Of a DNA stretch of 14,511 nt, positions 6,975 through 13,909 are shown one piece after another (the first letter of the stretch is position 1; the number at the start of each line of letters is the position of its first letter). The notes below the pieces were generated by a model, which saw nothing but the letters and a program-made list of their open reading frames with translations, had not been told where the DNA came from and did not search any database. Position numbers and translations under genes: made by a program. The stretch is from an uncultured Spirochaetales bacterium (GTDB lineage: Bacteria; Spirochaetota; Spirochaetia; Sphaerochaetales; Sphaerochaetaceae): assembly GCA_937902565.1 (NCBI GenBank), contig CALFMX010000060.1:1-14511 (forward strand), given 5' to 3'.

Positions 6975-8361
6975 GAAGCAACAGACCAATCTCCTCGACC
7001 AGAGCCGCCCCCCGTGGGCGGTCATCATTGCCCTCGCCTGGCCGACCATTGCCGAGCAGCTGCTCCAGGTGATGGTCACCTTCGTCGACAGCGCGATGGT
7101 CGGCTCGCTCGGGGCGAGTGCGACCGCTTCGGTGTCGGTGCCCACCTCCACCATCTGGCTGGTCAACGGCTGGATGAACGCCTTCGCCATCGGGTTCGGT
7201 GTCCTCATGGCCCGCTCGCTGGGAGGGGGCCAGGGGGAACGGGCACGCAAGATTGTCTACCAAAGCCTCCTGACCGCCCTCCCCTTCGGCATCCTGCTGA
7301 CCGTGGTCTTCATACAGGTGGCCCAAATCCTCCCCCCCTGGATTGCAGAAGAGCAGGAGGTCATCACCCAGGCCCAGGCGTACTACCACTACATCGCCAT
7401 CGGCTACCTGCCCAACCTCCTGATGATCCTCATCTCCTCGCACCTGCGCCTCTCGGGCGATGCCAAGACCCCGCTCTTCCTCAACGGCCTGAACAACATC
7501 CTCAACGTCATCTTCAATACCATCTTCATCTTCAGCGAGATCACCATCGGCTCGTTCACCGTGCCCCTCCTGGGCCTTGGTGTCAAAGGAGCGGCCATGG
7601 CCACCACCCTGGCATGCACCATCACCGCCCTCCTGCTCCTCTTCATCCTCTTGAGAAGCAACAAGGTCATCTCGCTCAAGAATTTTCACCGCAGCTCCTG
7701 GGAGCGGTCCATCCAGCGTTCGGCGCTGAGCCTCGGCCTGCCGGTCGCCCTGGAGCGGACCACCCTCTCGGTGGGGCAAATCCTCTACACCAAGCTCATC
7801 GGGACGCTCGGCACCACCGCCCTGGCTGCCCACTTTTTGGCCAATACCGCCGAGTCGATCACCTACCTCCCCTCCTCAGGCTTCTCCACTGCCGCCACGA
7901 CGCTGGTGGCCCACTCGCTGGGCAGCAAGGACAAAGCGCTTGCCAGGCGCTTTGGCGATACCTCACTGCTGTTGGGCACCCTCTTCATGAGTGCAATGGG
8001 GGTGGTGCTCTACCTCTTCGCCTCGTCGATCCTCTCCCTCTTCACTTCAGATGGGGCGGTCATCGCCCTTGGGACGCGGGTACTGCGCATCGAGGCCTTC
8101 GCCCAGCCGGCCTTTGGCCTCTCGATGCTCGCCTTCGGTGTCTTCAGGGGTGCCGGCAACACCAAGGGCCCCTTCTTCATCTCGCTGGCCGGCATGTGGT
8201 TGCTGCGCCTGCCGATGGCTTGGGCGCTCTTGCACTATACTGCGTTGGGGCTCTTGGGGGTCTGGATGGCAATGGCGAGCGATATCACACTGCGCGGCAT
8301 CATCTGCCTCATCTCATACCGTCGCTACCGCTGGCTCGATAGTTATAGAGAGCAGAGCTGA
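6973..8361 (+). CDS. MATE family multidrug/cation exporter
   Basis: Inner-membrane antiporter of the MATE (MatE) family, expected to export drugs or other cationic or organic compounds in exchange for Na+ or H+. The 462 residues hold about twelve hydrophobic helices in two MatE repeats. Early marks are the ALAWPTIAEQLLQVMVTFVD segment followed by SAMVGSLG, typical of the family N-terminus (PxxxxxxxxxxxxxVDxxxVG), and LRLSGDAKTPLFLNGLNNILN in the middle. The second repeat begins about residue 250 (LGLPVALERTT). The GTG at 6973 is the only standard start before an upstream in-frame TGA at 6940-6942. The gene follows pta by 39 bases and its last 53 bases overlap the rsmA end on the other strand. 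Substrate cannot be deduced. Confidence 0.92.
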   Translation: MKQQTNLLDQSRPPWAVIIALAWPTIAEQLLQVMVTFVDSAMVGSLGASATASVSVPTSTIWLVNGWMNAFAIGFGVLMARSLGGGQGERARKIVYQSLLTALPFGILLTVVFIQVAQILPPWIAEEQEVITQAQAYYHYIAIGYLPNLLMILISSHLRLSGDAKTPLFLNGLNNILNVIFNTIFIFSEITIGSFTVPLLGLGVKGAAMATTLACTITALLLLFILLRSNKVISLKNFHRSSWERSIQRSALSLGLPVALERTTLSVGQILYTKLIGTLGTTALAAHFLANTAESITYLPSSGFSTAATTLVAHSLGSKDKALARRFGDTSLLLGTLFMSAMGVVLYLFASSILSLFTSDGAVIALGTRVLRIEAFAQPAFGLSMLAFGVFRGAGNTKGPFFISLAGMWLLRLPMAWALLHYTALGLLGVWMAMASDITLRGIICLISYRRYRWLDSYREQS

Positions 8362-9184
8362 GGGCCAAAAAATCATCCCAGGTGAGCGCTTCGGCGCGCA
8401 AGGTGGGGTCGACGCCACTGGCCTCAAAGAGGTAGGCAACCCCCTCCTTGCCGATCATCGCCCCACTCTTGCCACTCTTGACGTTGTTGAGGATGGTCTT
8501 TCTCCGCATCGCAAAGAGATCGCGGCAGATGGTCACAAACGATTGGCGCAGATGCTCCTCCACCCGACTCACCTCACGTTTGGTGAAGAGGACGACACTG
8601 CTCTCCACTTTCGGCGGGGGGTAGAAGGCGCCCGGGGCGATGGTGGCCGCTGTGACGATGTCATAATCGGTCTGGGCCAAGAGTGAGAGGGCTGACCACT
8701 CCTTGCTGCGCTCTCTGGCCGTGAGGCGGTCGGCAACCTCCTTTTGGAGGGTATAGACCATGAGCGGGGGGCGGTACTCGCTCTCGAGGAGGCGCGCCAC
8801 CAGGATGGTCCCGACGTTATAGGGGAGGTTGCCACAGATCCGGTCGGGAGTGCCATGGCGCTTGAGGTGGGCAAAGAGGGTCTTGAGGGCATCACCTTCG
8901 ACGAGGGTGAAGTTCGGATGGGTGCCAAACGCCTCCTCCCTGAGGATGTGGCAGAAGCCGTGGTCAATCTCAAAGGCCGTCAGGGCCACCTCGCTGTCGA
9001 GCAACAGCGTGGTGATCGACCCGATCCCCGGTCCGATCTCAAGGACCCGCTGCCCCGCTTCCAGCGAGAGCAGGGGGGTTGAGAGCAGAAAGTTCTGTCC
9101 AAACTTCTTCGTCATCGCAAAGTCGCGCTCCCCCAAGAGGGTGCTGATCGCCTTCGGAGAGTCGTATGCGAACTCCCATTTCAT
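8309..9184 (-). CDS. rsmA: 16S rRNA (adenine(1518)-N6/adenine(1519)-N6)-dimethyltransferase RsmA
   Basis: SAM-dependent enzyme (KsgA) that dimethylates the two adenines of the loop near the 3' end of 16S rRNA during small-subunit assembly. From the ATG at 9184 it has 291 residues. It shows KKFGQNFL (26-33), SAM motif I VLEIGPGIG (47-55), acidic motif FEIDHG (71-76), GNLPYN (118-123, catalytic NLPY) and PPPKVESSVV in the C-terminal part. AGGAGG lies 7 bases upstream of this ATG; the frame stays open to 9238 but only with a TTG. The segment between NFL and EIGPG is 15 residues here against 22 in E. coli and B. subtilis, an apparent 7-residue loss. It overlaps comEC upstream and the MATE gene downstream. 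Confidence 0.95.
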   Translation of the reverse strand: MKWEFAYDSPKAISTLLGERDFAMTKKFGQNFLLSTPLLSLEAGQRVLEIGPGIGSITTLLLDSEVALTAFEIDHGFCHILREEAFGTHPNFTLVEGDALKTLFAHLKRHGTPDRICGNLPYNVGTILVARLLESEYRPPLMVYTLQKEVADRLTARERSKEWSALSLLAQTDYDIVTAATIAPGAFYPPPKVESSVVLFTKREVSRVEEHLRQSFVTICRDLFAMRRKTILNNVKSGKSGAMIGKEGVAYLFEASGVDPTLRAEALTWDDFLALSSALYNYRASGSDGMR

Positions 9185-10505
9185 AGCTATGCCTCCTGCG
9201 TCTCTTGCCGATCGACTCAGCATAGCCAATAGAGACAACTACCGTCAACAGAATCAACAGGTAGCAGAGGTAGCCGACCAAGCCAAACTCCAGGGTATGG
9301 GAAGCCCCCCACCCCAAGAGGGAGAGCAGCGCCTTGGTGGTCCAGACCAACAGGGGGGCACAGAGAGATCCTCCGGCCACCACCACCAGGCTCAGTGCCA
9401 TCGCCAGGGCAATGAGGAGCGTAACGGGAGTTGAGAGCAAAAGACCGATGGCATTCCAGCTCCCACTATAGGCCAATGATGCGGGGGCGGTGGCCGCAAT
9501 TGCCAGGGCGGTGGTGCGCAGCGGGAAGCGTGGCAGCTTCGATGAGAAGAGGAGTGCACTGAAGGCTGCCCAGCTATAGAGGGCCGAGAGTGAGGAGAGC
9601 ACCTCGGGAAAGAGGAGCAATTGGAGGGCGAAGGCCCCATTGGAGGCGGCAGTGGAGCCGATGGGCAGCAGGATGGCGAATCTGAAGAGGAGGGCCCTCA
9701 CCAAGCTGGGCTTGGGCCCCGCCAGGAGGACAAAGAGGGTCGGGGGGACCAACGCTACCCGCTTGCCCCACCGCCTCCCCACAAGGAGGGAGAGCAGGAG
9801 GGTGGAGATGGAGAGGAAGAAGGAGAGGTGCATCCCACTCAGGGCGAGGGTATGGGCACAGCCGCTGAGGACGGCCAGGTCCTTGAGAAGAAACCCCTCA
9901 CTGTCACTCTGGCCGAGGAGCAACATCTTGGCGAGGCTGTGCGTTGTCCCCTCCCCCAAGAGGGAGAGGAGGCGCCCATCGAGGGCTGCGATGAGGCGCC
10001 TGCGCAGCAGGGCGAAGCGCTTCATCTCCAGGAGCGTCGTGTCTTCTGCGATGAAGAGGGTCGATGGGGAGGAGAAGCTCCCCTCCAGATGGACCGGTGT
10101 CGATGCATACAGCGGCTCGGGAATCTTGATGAGGGCACTGGCGATGCCACGCGCCTCCCCTTCGTCCCCATCCCTGGTATAGCAGGAGGTGACACGTAGC
10201 CTGATCACCTGGTTCTCTGAACGGCTGAGGGTCGAATCCTCCATCAAGACGCCATCCAGCGCCACTATCCGATCCTCCTCGAACGCCCATGCCGGCTCTA
10301 TCGAGCCCCCGGCAGAGGCGAGTAGCAGATAGAGGGCGAAGAGGAGGAGGGTGCGGCAGATGCACCGGGTGCGTCTCCTCTTCGCTACCATGAACATGAG
10401 GGCGATAGAGACCAGTGCCACCACCGCTGCCAAGCCCGGGTATGCATAGAGGGAGGGCACGAAGTGGTAGAGGTAGAGCACACTGAGCGGCAGGAGGGCA
10501 CACAT
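9039..10505 (-). CDS. comEC: ComEC/Rec2-type competence channel protein, without metallo-beta-lactamase domain
   Basis: Polytopic membrane protein of the ComEC/Rec2 family, which forms the channel for single-stranded DNA entry during natural transformation. The 488 residues contain two N-terminal helices, a periplasmic OB-like region (about 60-180), then the Competence domain with the marker SGCAHTLALSGMHLSFF, equivalent to the family HLLAVSGLH motif, and several further helices to about residue 425. The metallo-beta-lactamase-like C-terminal domain found in Bacillus ComEC is absent. The ATG at 10505 is the first start after an in-frame TGA; GAGAGG is close to it. The last 48 codons lie in a different frame inside rsmA, an unusually long same-strand overlap. 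The arginine-rich tail suggests the real fold ends before this. I cannot tell whether the organism is transformable. Confidence 0.82.
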   Translation of the reverse strand: MCALLPLSVLYLYHFVPSLYAYPGLAAVVALVSIALMFMVAKRRRTRCICRTLLLFALYLLLASAGGSIEPAWAFEEDRIVALDGVLMEDSTLSRSENQVIRLRVTSCYTRDGDEGEARGIASALIKIPEPLYASTPVHLEGSFSSPSTLFIAEDTTLLEMKRFALLRRRLIAALDGRLLSLLGEGTTHSLAKMLLLGQSDSEGFLLKDLAVLSGCAHTLALSGMHLSFFLSISTLLLSLLVGRRWGKRVALVPPTLFVLLAGPKPSLVRALLFRFAILLPIGSTAASNGAFALQLLLFPEVLSSLSALYSWAAFSALLFSSKLPRFPLRTTALAIAATAPASLAYSGSWNAIGLLLSTPVTLLIALAMALSLVVVAGGSLCAPLLVWTTKALLSLLGWGASHTLEFGLVGYLCYLLILLTVVVSIGYAESIGKRRRRHSYEMGVRIRLSEGDQHPLGGARLCDDEEVWTELSALNPPALAGSGAAGP

Positions 10506-10537
10506 ACCCTCTCAGTTCGATCGATGCGGTGTTTGCT

Positions 10538-11308
10538 TCAGATTCTCAGGGAGACTGCCAGGGCAATGAGCGGGAGATCGAGGCCCTTGCCCATCGCCTG
10601 CTGGTAGAGCTGGCTAGCCAATTTTGGTGAAGAGCCCTTGTTCTGCTGTAGTTGGCCGATCTTGGTGATGAGGCCATACAGGTGCTTGTCACTGCGCTTC
10701 AGGTGCAGGAGCAACAGGTCGGTGACCTCATCTTTCGTCTTCTCATCAAGCGAGTGTTCAAGCTTCGGGAGGGCTTGGTCCCCTACCCGGCACAGGCCGT
10801 TGGCGAGCGAGAAGGTGTCGTAGCTCTCGAGATTGTCGAGGTACGCCTCCAAGGCGAAGAGCTCGTCAACGATCACCGTGCGACGGTCGCTGGCTCGAAC
10901 CTTGAGCTCATGGCGACGGTGTTGGGCGAGAGCTGAGCGGCTGTCACGACGGGCGATGGTACGCCACGTGACTACGGCCAATACCGTGCTGATCACCAGC
11001 TCATCGACCATCGGAATCGGGTCACGCACCGCCAGGGAGAAGATGAAGTAGCTGATGGTGAAGACGACCGCACTGGCGAGCATCCGGGGCACATACTGCT
11101 TGTCCTGGATCCATCGATCAACGCTGTAGTCGATGGTATCGTAGAGGGAGAAGGTCGCCTCGCCGCTCTGGTGCTTGGTCAAGAGCGTACTGCTCTTGAG
11201 GATGATCTCCTCCCCGCTCTCCACAGTCTCGATACTCTTTGGATCGGAGAGCGGGGTCAGGCAGAGCAGGGGGCGGCTCTTCCGCTGAATGGCATAGGAG
11301 GCGTTCAT
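10538..11308 (-). CDS. Hypothetical two-helix membrane protein
   Basis: I do not recognise this 256-residue protein. It has a polar N-terminal region (1-75), two hydrophobic segments close together (about 76-94 and 100-116) that could form a membrane hairpin, then a charged, arginine-rich stretch (119-143) and a long helical, probably cytoplasmic, C-terminal domain rich in Leu, Lys, Asp and Glu. There is no signal peptide and no catalytic motif that I can see. The ATG overlaps the stop of the phosphoglucomutase gene in ATGA, with AAGGCGG upstream inside that gene, so it is almost certainly translated by coupling. comEC begins 32 bases downstream. The position between a sugar-phosphate mutase and comEC gives no firm clue to its role. 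Confidence 0.8.
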   Translation of the reverse strand: MNASYAIQRKSRPLLCLTPLSDPKSIETVESGEEIILKSSTLLTKHQSGEATFSLYDTIDYSVDRWIQDKQYVPRMLASAVVFTISYFIFSLAVRDPIPMVDELVISTVLAVVTWRTIARRDSRSALAQHRRHELKVRASDRRTVIVDELFALEAYLDNLESYDTFSLANGLCRVGDQALPKLEHSLDEKTKDEVTDLLLLHLKRSDKHLYGLITKIGQLQQNKGSSPKLASQLYQQAMGKGLDLPLIALAVSLRI

Positions 11309-13017
11309 GCGAACGCCGCCTTGTACGCCTTGATCCGTCCCTCGAGCCCCTTCTCGAACGCCTCACGCTCTTCACTGGGGGCGGTGAAGAAGTAGTAGTA
11401 CTTGATCTTCGGCTCGGTGCCGGAGGGGCGCACCACCACCTTCTCCCCATTTTCCAAGTGCATGATGATCACATCACTGGAGGGGAAGCGGGTCTGCAAG
11501 GTATCGAGGAGGTCCTCCATCGAGGAGATTGTGCTGCCGGCAAGGGCATCCCCCTCCTTGAGCGACCGAAGCTTTGCCATGATCTGGGCCATCTTCTCCT
11601 TGCCCTGGGCCCCCTCATACTCCTCGCTGACCACCAGCTCGGTGTAGAACCCGTACTCCTGGTAGATCTGCTCGAGGCGGTCCTTGAGGCTCATGCCCTG
11701 CTTGGCCCACCAGCTCATCATCTCAACGGCGACGAGGGCACTGCTGATCGCATCCTTGTCTCTCACCGCCGGCATGGCCAGGTAGCCGAAACTCTCCTCA
11801 CAGCCGAAGAGGAAGTATTCGCTCTCCCCTTTCGGCCCCTCGAGGGCTGTCATCTGCTCGGCGATGTACTTGAAGCCGGTGAGCACATCCTTGCACCGCC
11901 CCCCGTTGCGTTCGGTGATCTTGGCAACAAGGTCGGTGGTAACCAGGCTCTTGACGACCAGCGGTCGCTTGTCAAGGCCCTTCTCGCGGTCGGCGCTGAT
12001 CAGGTAGTCGACAAGCAGGACGGCGATCTGGTTGCCGGTAAGGAGGGTGTACTCCTTCTTCCGCTCATCGGTGGGGATGGCGATCCCCAGCCGGTCGGCG
12101 TCGGGGTCGGTGCCGAGCACGATGTCCGCCTTCACCTCACGGGCGAGGTTGATGGCCAGCCTCATCGCCTCGGGGTGTTCGGGGTTGGGCAGTGGCACGG
12201 TGGGGAAGTTCCCATCGGGTTCCTGCTGCTCCTTGACCACATGGACGGTGATACCCAGCTTGTGCATCAGGGTCTGTACCGGCACATTGCCCGAGCCGTG
12301 CAGCGGTGTATAGACGACGGTGACCGCACTGTCCTGCACCAGGGCAGGACGGCGGATGGTCATCAGGGCGGTGTGGTAGTACGCCTCATCGACCTTATCG
12401 GGCACCGGGACGAGCAGGCCCTTGGAGCGGGCACTCTCCTCGCTGATGATCTTGATATCCTTCGCCTTGACGCTGTTGGCCCGCTCCGCGATCGAGAAGT
12501 CATGCGGCGGGGTCACCTGCCCTCCATCACGCCAGTAGACCTTGTAGCCATTGTATGGGGCCGGGTTGTGGCTGGCGGTAATGACGATACCGGCAGTGGT
12601 CTGCAGGTAGCGCACCGCAAAGCTCAGCATCGGCACCGGATGGAGGGTGGGATAGAGGAAGACCGAGACGCCGTTGGCAGCCAATACCAGGGCCGCTTGC
12701 TTGGCGAAGAGGTCACTGTAGTTGCGACTATCGAAGGCGATTGCCACCGAAGGGTTGTCGCTTGCCGTATTGAGGTAGTCGGCAAGGCCCTGAGTCACCT
12801 TGCTGACCATAAAACTATTCATCCGGTTGGTTCCCCCACCGATGATGCCCCGCATCCCGGCGGTCCCGAAGGAGAGGCTGGTATAGAAGCGATCGAAGAG
12901 CGCCTCCCAATCCTCGCTGGCAAGCTCACGCTCCACCTCGGCCTTGAACAGATCATTCCGCTCCGCGGCCAGGTACGCCTGGGCCTTGCTTCTCAAATCT
13001 TTCTCATTGTACGCCAT
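11305..13017 (-). CDS. Phosphoglucomutase/phosphomannomutase (alpha-D-phosphohexomutase)
   Basis: Interconverts glucose 1-phosphate and glucose 6-phosphate (or the mannose equivalents) through a phosphoserine, feeding glycogen, envelope sugar and glycolytic pools. The 570 residues match the PgcA-type subgroup. Domain marks in order are FGTAGMRG (50-57), catalytic TASHNP (147-152, phosphoserine S149), the metal-binding loop GTDPDADRLG (302-311, with D304, D306, D308), sugar-specificity loop GCEESFGYL (405-413), and phosphate-binding RPSGTEPK (530-537). The ATG at 13017 has GGAGG 6 bases upstream; the frame is open to a GTG at 13038, but its codons 4-5 are that ribosome binding site. It overlaps the upstream HAD gene by 14 bases and the downstream gene by 4. 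CEES in the specificity loop fits glucose/mannose substrates; which is preferred is unresolved. Confidence 0.94.
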   Translation of the reverse strand: MAYNEKDLRSKAQAYLAAERNDLFKAEVERELASEDWEALFDRFYTSLSFGTAGMRGIIGGGTNRMNSFMVSKVTQGLADYLNTASDNPSVAIAFDSRNYSDLFAKQAALVLAANGVSVFLYPTLHPVPMLSFAVRYLQTTAGIVITASHNPAPYNGYKVYWRDGGQVTPPHDFSIAERANSVKAKDIKIISEESARSKGLLVPVPDKVDEAYYHTALMTIRRPALVQDSAVTVVYTPLHGSGNVPVQTLMHKLGITVHVVKEQQEPDGNFPTVPLPNPEHPEAMRLAINLAREVKADIVLGTDPDADRLGIAIPTDERKKEYTLLTGNQIAVLLVDYLISADREKGLDKRPLVVKSLVTTDLVAKITERNGGRCKDVLTGFKYIAEQMTALEGPKGESEYFLFGCEESFGYLAMPAVRDKDAISSALVAVEMMSWWAKQGMSLKDRLEQIYQEYGFYTELVVSEEYEGAQGKEKMAQIMAKLRSLKEGDALAGSTISSMEDLLDTLQTRFPSSDVIIMHLENGEKVVVRPSGTEPKIKYYYFFTAPSEEREAFEKGLEGRIKAYKAAFA

Positions 13018-13672
13018 TGATCGCCTCCTCAAGTTCACCTACGGTATCGACAAGCAATGCCCCATCGAGGGCCAGCAACGCTTCCCGGGGCCTGAATCCC
13101 CAGGAGACCAGAATCACGGGGACCGAGGCAGCCGTGGCTGTCTGCCAATCGACCTCACTGTCCCCGACGTAGATCATCCTATGGGAAGCAGTGCCCATCA
13201 GGTCACTGAACTCCCCGACCGTCGAGGGGTGCGGTTTGCGCTCATACCCCTCGCGCATCCCACGGACCAAAAGAAACTCGACTGTTGGAAAGAGTGTAGC
13301 AACAATACTCTTGACAAGTCCATCCTCTTTGTTGGAGAGAACGCCAAGAATTACCCCCGCATCCTGGAGTCGGCCAAGCAGCGCTGCCACCCCGTCATAC
13401 GGTTTGCTCTCTACCACCGGGTAGCGGCGGTAGTGCTCCATGAGGCGGAGTGTCCGCGCCTCGACCTCCTCATCAGAGGGGTGCCTGCCACCGGCTTCCA
13501 GCACCCCCCTGAGGGTATTGGCAAGGCCGCGACCCACGTGCTCCATGACCAGTGCATCGGTCAGACGTCCTATGCCCAGATCCGATACCGCAGCCTCGAC
13601 AGCGAGGCGGATGTCGGCGATGGTATCAACCAACGTCCCATCCAAATCAAAGATGACCACCCTCTTTTCCAT
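13004..13672 (-). CDS. HAD-superfamily phosphatase, phosphoglycolate phosphatase-like
   Basis: Cytoplasmic haloacid-dehalogenase-type phosphatase of 222 residues. Motif I FDLDGTLVDT (8-17, nucleophile D9 and acid/base D11), motif II LSN (112-114), motif III lysine in RKPHP (K146), and motif IV GDSEVD (170-175) are all present. The cap (about 18-90) is the small helical type of the Gph/PGMB group. The likely activity is hydrolysis of phosphoglycolate or a similar small phosphate ester; the neighbouring phosphohexomutase makes a sugar phosphate substrate possible. It is the first gene of a five-gene minus-strand cluster. The ATG at 13672 has AGGG only two bases upstream, too close to act as a normal ribosome binding site, and the promoter places +1 at or next to the ATG. 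Confidence 0.88.
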   Translation of the reverse strand: MEKRVVIFDLDGTLVDTIADIRLAVEAAVSDLGIGRLTDALVMEHVGRGLANTLRGVLEAGGRHPSDEEVEARTLRLMEHYRRYPVVESKPYDGVAALLGRLQDAGVILGVLSNKEDGLVKSIVATLFPTVEFLLVRGMREGYERKPHPSTVGEFSDLMGTASHRMIYVGDSEVDWQTATAASVPVILVSWGFRPREALLALDGALLVDTVGELEEAINGVQ

Positions 13673-13707
13673 GCCCTATTATCCGATACCGCACGTATGC
13701 TAGTCAA
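13672..13707 (-). promoter_or_regulatory. Promoter of the HAD-pgm-comEC-rsmA cluster, predicted leaderless
   Basis: On the minus strand, TTGACT (13707-13702) and GATAAT (13683-13678) are separated by 18 bases; each matches consensus at 5 of 6 positions. The standard distance puts +1 at 13671-13672, on the HAD gene ATG. TTGTCA further upstream is a possible competing -35, but its partner -10 is poor. Confidence 0.5.
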
Positions 13708-13840
13708 TCAAAGCTTTGACAAAAGCCTCCCATTGCAATAGGGTACAGCTATGCAAACAATTATGGGTCAATCACTTTTTCTGTGGGATGAGATGAATAA
13801 TAGCCTTGCCAGCTAGCCCTCGTGGTTGAGTGAAGGGGCA
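13708..13840. other. AT-richer intergenic spacer with no recognised gene
   Basis: This 133-base stretch lies between the HAD cluster promoter and the IS transposase promoter. It is visibly richer in A and T than the flanking genes and contains no open frame of note, no tRNA-like fold and no terminator that I can see. The left end of the IS is probably in it. Confidence 0.6.
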
Positions 13841-13869
13841 TTGAAAAGAGAGGGCCTGCCCTGTATTGT
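13841..13869 (+). promoter_or_regulatory. Promoter of the ISL3-type transposase gene
   Basis: TTGAAA (13841-13846), an exactly 17-base spacer, then TATTGT (13864-13869). Transcription would start near 13876, leaving a leader of about 34 bases with AGGAG at 13894-13898. The spacer contains the short inverted repeat AGGGC/GCCCT (13851-13862), which could bind a repressor, but that is only a possibility. Confidence 0.45.
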
Positions 13870-13909
13870 TGAAGTTGTCAAAACCAAACAAACAGGAGAA
13901 CAGACCCAA

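Noticed and set aside
6715..7833. A 372-codon minus-strand open frame across pta and the MATE gene
   Set aside because: It spans two well-supported plus-strand genes; the product is a charged low-complexity sequence with no recognisable family.
6939..8342. A 467-codon plus-strand open frame overlapping the MATE gene in another frame
   Set aside because: Its Pro/His/Arg-rich product lacks membrane helices, while the alternative frame reads as a complete MATE transporter.
9621..10199. Plus-strand open frame antisense to comEC
   Set aside because: Gly/Glu-rich repetitive product typical of a shadow of a leucine-rich membrane protein gene.
11239..13020. A 593-codon open frame on the plus strand, antisense to the phosphoglucomutase gene
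   Set aside because: Its product is low-complexity, rich in Gly, Asp, His and Leu, with no domain pattern. The opposite strand encodes a full enzyme with all catalytic motifs. GC-rich codon use explains the open antisense frame.
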